Source: Neomegalonema perideroedes DSM 15528
GTDB lineage: Bacteria; Pseudomonadota; Alphaproteobacteria; Rhodobacterales; Rhodobacteraceae
NCBI RefSeq assembly: GCF_000374145.1
Contig: NZ_KB893654.1
Span: forward strand, 770,995 to 834,994
Length of the DNA: 64,000 nt
Direction of reading: 5' to 3'
Shown here: positions 62,819 through 64,000 of the stretch, piece after piece
Layout: each line of letters opens with the position of its first letter
Numbering within the stretch: position 1 is the first letter of the stretch
Position numbers and translations under genes: made by a program
Notes under the pieces: generated by a model
Database searches by the model: none
What the model saw: only the letters and a program-made list of their open reading frames with translations
Told to the model about the DNA's origin: nothing

Positions 62819-64000
62819 ATGTCCGAGCTTAAGTCCGACGCCGCTCCCAAGCCGCCCGTCGCCCGCGACGCCCCTTGGCTCATGCGCACTTACGCCGGCC
62901 ATTCCACGGCGGCCAAGTCCAACGCGCTTTATCGCAGCAATCTGGCCAAGGGTCAGACGGGCCTGTCCATCGCCTTCGACCTGCCGACCCAGACCGGCTA
63001 TGATTCCGACGATCCGCTTGCGCGCGGCGAAGTCGGCAAGGTGGGCGTGCCGGTCAGCCATCTCGGCGACATGAAGGCCCTGCTCGACGGCATTCCGCTC
63101 GACCGCATGAACACCTCCATGACGATCAACGCGACGGCGCCTTGGCTGCTCGCGCTCTACATCGCCACGGCGGAGGCTCAGGGCGTCGATCCGAAAAGCC
63201 TGCAAGGCACCACGCAGAACGATCTGATCAAGGAATATCTCTCGCGCGGGGCTTACGTCTATCCGCCCGCGCCCTCGATCCGGCTGGTGGGCGACGTGGC
63301 CGCCTACACCCTCACCGAGGTTCCGAAATGGAACCCCATGAACGTCTGCTCTTATCACCTGCAGGAGGCGGGCGCGACGCCTGAGCAGGAGCTCGCTTAT
63401 GCTCTGGCGACGGCCATCGCGGTTCTGGATTCGCTCAAGGCCCGCAAGGAGATCCCCGCCGAGACCTTGGGTCAGATCCTCGGGCGGCTGTCGTTCTTCG
63501 TGAACGCCGGGATGCGCTTCATCACCGAGATGTGCAAGATGCGCGCTTTCGGCGAGCTCTGGGAGGAGATCGCCGAGACTCGTTATGGCGTCACGGATGA
63601 AAGGCTCCGGCGCTTCCGCTACGGCGTGCAGGTCAACAGCCTCGGCCTGACCGAGCAGCAGCCGGAAAACAACGTCTACCGCATCCTCATCGAGGCTCTC
63701 GCGGTGACGATCTCCAAGAACGCCCGCGCCCGCGCCTTGCAGCTTCCCGCTTGGAACGAAGCGCTGGGCCTGCCGCGGCCTTGGGATCAGCAATGGTCGC
63801 TGCGGATGCAGCAGATTCTCGCCTTCGAGACCGACCTCCTCGAATATGGCGATCTCTTCGACGGCTCTCCGGTGGTGGCGGCCAAGGTCGAGGAGCTGAA
63901 GACCGGCGCCCGCGAGGAGCTGGCCCGCATCGAGGAGATGGGCGGGGCGCTCAACGCTCTGGATTATATGAAGCGTCGCCTTGTGGAATCCAACGCCGCC
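62819..64000 (+). CDS. ecm: ethylmalonyl-CoA mutase (MeaA/Ecm), 3'-truncated by the window edge
   Basis: The first 394 codons of a B12-dependent CoA mutase are visible. APWLMRTYAGHSTA near residue 18, followed by LAKGQTGLSIAFDLPTQTGYDSD (in parts), is the signature of ethylmalonyl-CoA mutase and separates it from methylmalonyl-CoA mutase. MNTSMTINATAPW and QGTTQNDLIKEYLSRG are the usual substrate-domain motifs. The enzyme makes methylsuccinyl-CoA in the ethylmalonyl-CoA pathway for acetyl-CoA assimilation. The C-terminal B12-binding domain lies beyond the window. It needs the cofactor made by cobU-cobT-cobS. Confidence 0.95.
   Translation, partial: MSELKSDAAPKPPVARDAPWLMRTYAGHSTAAKSNALYRSNLAKGQTGLSIAFDLPTQTGYDSDDPLARGEVGKVGVPVSHLGDMKALLDGIPLDRMNTSMTINATAPWLLALYIATAEAQGVDPKSLQGTTQNDLIKEYLSRGAYVYPPAPSIRLVGDVAAYTLTEVPKWNPMNVCSYHLQEAGATPEQELAYALATAIAVLDSLKARKEIPAETLGQILGRLSFFVNAGMRFITEMCKMRAFGELWEEIAETRYGVTDERLRRFRYGVQVNSLGLTEQQPENNVYRILIEALAVTISKNARARALQLPAWNEALGLPRPWDQQWSLRMQQILAFETDLLEYGDLFDGSPVVAAKVEELKTGAREELARIEEMGGALNALDYMKRRLVESNAA

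Overview
The window is a gene-dense, GC-rich stretch of an alphaproteobacterial chromosome. The best guess is Rhodobacterales or a close relative. The main reasons are an ethylmalonyl-CoA mutase gene at the right edge, a BigR/SqrR-type sulfur operon, a LexA box of the alphaproteobacterial GAAC-N7-GAAC form before uvrB, and the protein sequences in general. No plasmid, phage, insertion sequence, CRISPR, rRNA or tRNA was seen. About 57 protein genes are supported.

Layout. 1-13.3 kb is a purine-scavenging block: xdhA (cut by the left edge), xdhB, xdhC, a puuE-type allantoinase with a degenerate OHCU-decarboxylase tail, allE, allA, convergent guaD, and a four-gene BMP-type ABC importer probably for purine bases or nucleosides. 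13.5-19.9 kb holds a secreted unknown protein, a 102-bp tandem double-hairpin repeat, two nucleotide-sugar genes (UDP-glucuronate epimerase, UDP-glucose dehydrogenase) and the late cobalamin genes cobS-cobT-cobU with divergent cobC. 20-24.2 kb is a sulfide/persulfide-responsive operon (persulfide dioxygenase-like hydrolase, SulP carrier, DUF2892, BigR-type repressor, two YeeE/YedE half-proteins) preceded by a perfect 32-bp palindrome. 24.2-38.7 kb is mixed housekeeping (anmK, ABC-F, cysS, ETF-QO, hydrolases, gshB, rsfS-rlmH, TPR, SCP2, YpfJ). 38.9-43.9 kb holds recD2 and a calcium/metal envelope module (EF-hand protein, ECF sigma factor, putative anti-sigma, periplasmic heavy-metal-sensor-like protein). 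44-48.6 kb has YbjN, SCO, ABC-F, SDR and folB.

A 599-bp AT-rich gap at 48.6-49.2 kb carries two perfect DnaA boxes and is a candidate replication origin or DnaA-controlled region. It is followed by uvrC-pgsA-moaD and an SOS-boxed uvrB. 54.4-60.5 kb is a leucine-degradation operon (ivd, mccB, mccA) that ends in a MaoC hydratase and a CitE-like lyase. This is the same gene content as the mycobacterial Rv2498c-Rv2502c cluster and suggests an (R)-HMG-CoA route. A DEAD-box RNA helicase with a long gene-free upstream region and the start of ecm close the window.

The most interesting points are the leucine cluster with the non-canonical lyase/hydratase pair, the candidate DnaA-box region, the palindromic operator of the sulfur operon, the puuE fusion remnant, and the tandem hairpin repeat that exactly fills a gap between convergent genes. 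Family assignments are from recognition of the translated sequences; no database search was run.
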